From UBA7398 sp964632545 (GTDB lineage Bacteria; Actinomycetota; Actinomycetes; Nanopelagicales; Nanopelagicaceae), in NCBI GenBank assembly GCA_964632545.1, contig CAZWBQ010000007.1, positions 1 through 64,000 on the forward strand: a stretch of 64,000 nucleotides of DNA. Direction: 5' to 3'. Position numbers and translations under genes: made by a program. Positions 62,057 through 64,000 of the stretch are shown piece by piece; within the stretch, counting starts at the first letter, position 1; the number at the start of each line of letters is the position of its first letter. Below the pieces are notes generated by a model. It ran no database searches. It saw nothing but the letters and a program-made list of their open reading frames with translations, and had not been told where the DNA came from.

Positions 62057-63718
62057 GTGTCAACTCATCACCAACTTTCAGAAGCCATCCAACGGGTAAT
62101 AAATGACGCCCGTGCAACTGGCGCGCTTGCTGGGGATTTGCCTGATGCAGTTCCGCTAGAACGGCCAAAGAATCGGGAACATGGCGATTACGCAACTTCA
62201 ATTGCGCTCGCGCTTGCCAAAAGTACTGGAAAACCACCACGAGAAATCGCAGAGTTAATTGCAAGCGGACTGCGCGCGCTAGAAATTATTGATCGAGTTG
62301 AAATTGCTGGACCAGGCTTTATAAATATAACTTTAGCTAAAGCTACCCAAGGAGCAATCGTTGCTGAGATATTAGAAAACAAAGCGAAGTTTGGGATCGG
62401 CACCGAGTTAACTGGCGTAAAAATAAATCTGGAATTTATCAGCGCAAATCCAACTGGACCGCTACACCTAGGCCATACCCGTTGGGCGGCAGTCGGTGAT
62501 GCGTTAGCAAGAGTTTTAGCAGCAGCCGGCGCTGAAGTTTCTCGTGAGTTTTATATAAACGATCGTGGCGTACAGATGGATTTGTTTGGCGCATCTTTGC
62601 GCGCTTCCGCGCTAGGGATTGCCAAACCAGAAGATGGTTATCAAGGCGGATACATTGATGATTTGGCGGTAAAGATTGTTGCGGCTCAGCCTGAAATTTC
62701 TAAACTACCTGAATCTGAATCCTTAATTGCATTTCGTGAGGCTGGATATAAGTTGCAATTGCAAGAGCAGAAAGATGTTTTAGCGAAATTTGGCACAGTA
62801 TTTCAAGTTTGGTTTTCCGAACGCTCTTTACACGCTGGCGATGGTTTAACTAAAGCGATGGCTCGTTTAAAAGAGCAAGGTCACATCTTTGAAGATGAAG
62901 GAGCTACTTGGTTACGCACAAAAGATTTCGGTGATGATAAAGATCGAGTGCTACGTAAGTCAGATGGTGAACTCACTTATTTTGCATCCGATACTGCGTA
63001 CTACATTGATAAACGAAACCGTGGTTTCGATATCTGTATTTACATGTTAGGTGCTGACCATCATGGATATGTCGGGCGCTTAAAAGCTACTTCGGCTTGC
63101 GCTGGCGATAATCCCGAATACAACATTGAAATATTGATTGGCCAACTGGTAAAAATTATGGAAGGTGGCGAAGAGGTAAAACTTTCCAAACGCGCTGGCA
63201 CCATAATTACATTAGAAGAGCTAGTTGAAAAAGTTGGAGTAGATGCAGCTCGTTATACCTTGATTAGGTATCCAGTCGAAACTCCAATGGTTCTTGATGT
63301 TGATTTACTAAAAAAGCGCACCAATGAAAACCCCGTTTTTTATGTGCAATACGCACATGCGCGAATCGCTGCAGTTTTGCGAAACGCCACCGATCTCGGT
63401 GTTAAATATGGTTTGGATTATTACAAACCAGAGTTGCTTGATCATGAGCGTGAACGCGAACTGTTAGGTGGCCTAGCTGAATTCCCAAGAGTCCTTGCCG
63501 GCGCTGCGCAATTACGCGAACCGCATCGAATTGCGCGCTTTCTCGAAGATTTAGCGGGGATGTATCACGGTTTCTATACTGATTGCCGAGTACTGCCGAT
63601 GGGCGATGAAAAACCAAGCGAGTTACATTTTGCGCGCGCAACGCTCTCGGCTGCAACTATGCAAGTATTTTTTAATGGGCTCCAACTACTTGGCGTAAGC
63701 GCGCCGGATCGGATGTAG
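62057..63718 (+). CDS. argS: Arginyl-tRNA synthetase
   Basis: A 553-residue class I synthetase: N-terminal Add-1 domain, HLGHTRWAAVGDAL (HIGH) and a KMSKS-like VKLSKRAGTI, and a C-terminal DALR anticodon domain (YVQYAHARIAAVLR). GTG 62057 follows TAGCCT at seven bases. lysA follows two bases later, the actinobacterial order. Confidence 0.95.
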   Translation: MSTHHQLSEAIQRVINDARATGALAGDLPDAVPLERPKNREHGDYATSIALALAKSTGKPPREIAELIASGLRALEIIDRVEIAGPGFINITLAKATQGAIVAEILENKAKFGIGTELTGVKINLEFISANPTGPLHLGHTRWAAVGDALARVLAAAGAEVSREFYINDRGVQMDLFGASLRASALGIAKPEDGYQGGYIDDLAVKIVAAQPEISKLPESESLIAFREAGYKLQLQEQKDVLAKFGTVFQVWFSERSLHAGDGLTKAMARLKEQGHIFEDEGATWLRTKDFGDDKDRVLRKSDGELTYFASDTAYYIDKRNRGFDICIYMLGADHHGYVGRLKATSACAGDNPEYNIEILIGQLVKIMEGGEEVKLSKRAGTIITLEELVEKVGVDAARYTLIRYPVETPMVLDVDLLKKRTNENPVFYVQYAHARIAAVLRNATDLGVKYGLDYYKPELLDHERERELLGGLAEFPRVLAGAAQLREPHRIARFLEDLAGMYHGFYTDCRVLPMGDEKPSELHFARATLSAATMQVFFNGLQLLGVSAPDRM

Positions 63719-63720
63719 CG

Positions 63721-64000
63721 ATGAGCCCTTGGTCTAATAATGCAAAATTTATTAACGGAAAATTAGAAATTGCCGGCTGTTCGGTATTAGCTCTTGCAAA
63801 AGAATTTGGTACACCGCTATTTGTAATTGACGAAGCCGATTTTTATGGACGGGCAAAGGCTTGGCAGAGCGCACTTAATAGTGGTTTTGGCGAAAGCGCT
63901 GGCATGGTTTATTACGCGGCTAAAGCTTTTATCGCTGTTGAAATTGCAAAGTGGGTTAATGAGGTTGGCATAGGTTTAGATGTTTGTACTGGTGGCGAAC
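63721..64000 (+). CDS. lysA: Diaminopimelate decarboxylase, N-terminal part (partial)
   Basis: A frame open from ATG 63721 to the window end (93 codons). MSPWSNNAKFINGKLEIAG, then FGTPLFVIDEADF and the PLP Lys in MVYYAAKAF match LysA, which makes lysine from meso-diaminopimelate. It follows argS by two bases. Confidence 0.92.
   Translation, partial: MSPWSNNAKFINGKLEIAGCSVLALAKEFGTPLFVIDEADFYGRAKAWQSALNSGFGESAGMVYYAAKAFIAVEIAKWVNEVGIGLDVCTGGE

Overview
The window looks like chromosomal DNA of a free-living, low-GC (low 40s percent by eye) planktonic actinobacterium, most like the freshwater acI / Nanopelagicales group. This is inferred from several things seen together: an actinorhodopsin-type proton pump, a Ni-dependent superoxide dismutase with its own protease, AdnAB instead of RecBCD, WhiB7, a SigR/RsrA pair, a fused E2-E1 2-oxoglutarate dehydrogenase (Kgd), an actinobacterial tmRNA tag ending in ALAA, and very tight gene packing with many 1-4 base overlaps. 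No phage, insertion sequence or CRISPR array is visible.

Layout. 1-19.5 kb: tail of typA, then adnA-adnB, an EEP-family hydrolase, nudC, a UvrD2-like helicase, whiB7 with an attenuator-like leader, an orphan TOMM E1-like protein, a small zinc ribbon protein, a YgjP-like metallopeptidase, a DUF2342 protein, a PDZ/Lon-S16 membrane protease and a UPF0182 membrane protein. From memory this order resembles the mycobacterial adnAB-nudC-uvrD2-whiB7 neighbourhood. 19.4-25.6 kb: initiator tRNA, the operon aroA-rsgA-hisN-copA, and a divergent SRAP gene. 25.6-28.2 kb: sigR-rsrA-biotinyl protein-thioesterase behind a SigR-type promoter, then sodN and sodX divergent from each other. 28.2-32.8 kb: kgd and two small membrane proteins. 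32.9-38.0 kb: an AT-richer Tad/Flp pilus cluster led by a degenerate GGDEF-like protein. 38.0-43.1 kb: prfB-ftsE-ftsX-ctpA-smpB-ssrA. 43.2-53.2 kb: small membrane proteins, a DUF222/HNH protein, pirin, argF-pntAA-pntAB-pntB, DUF3039, a secreted GH18 protein, clpS and DUF2017. 53.3-64 kb: actinorhodopsin, murI-rph-rdgB, a histone-H1-like membrane protein, an acyltransferase, a coiled-coil protein, a DUF885 protein, tRNA-Leu, argS and the start of lysA.

Themes. Genome maintenance (AdnAB, UvrD2, SRAP), oxidative and antibiotic stress (SigR/RsrA, NiSOD, WhiB7), ribosome rescue and translation (RF2, SmpB, tmRNA, RsgA), and light-driven energy with NAD(P)H balance (actinorhodopsin, PntAB) dominate. 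The strongest second-look items are the small-ORF-plus-terminator leader of whiB7, an AT-rich element just upstream of its -35, a folded intergenic RNA candidate next to a cluster of DnaA-box-like sites, the SigR autoregulatory promoter, a membrane protein with a histone-H1-like tail, in-frame tandem repeats in two Tad pseudopilin genes, and a window-wide leaderless promoter signature (TANNNT 6-7 bases before the start codon) at 18 genes.
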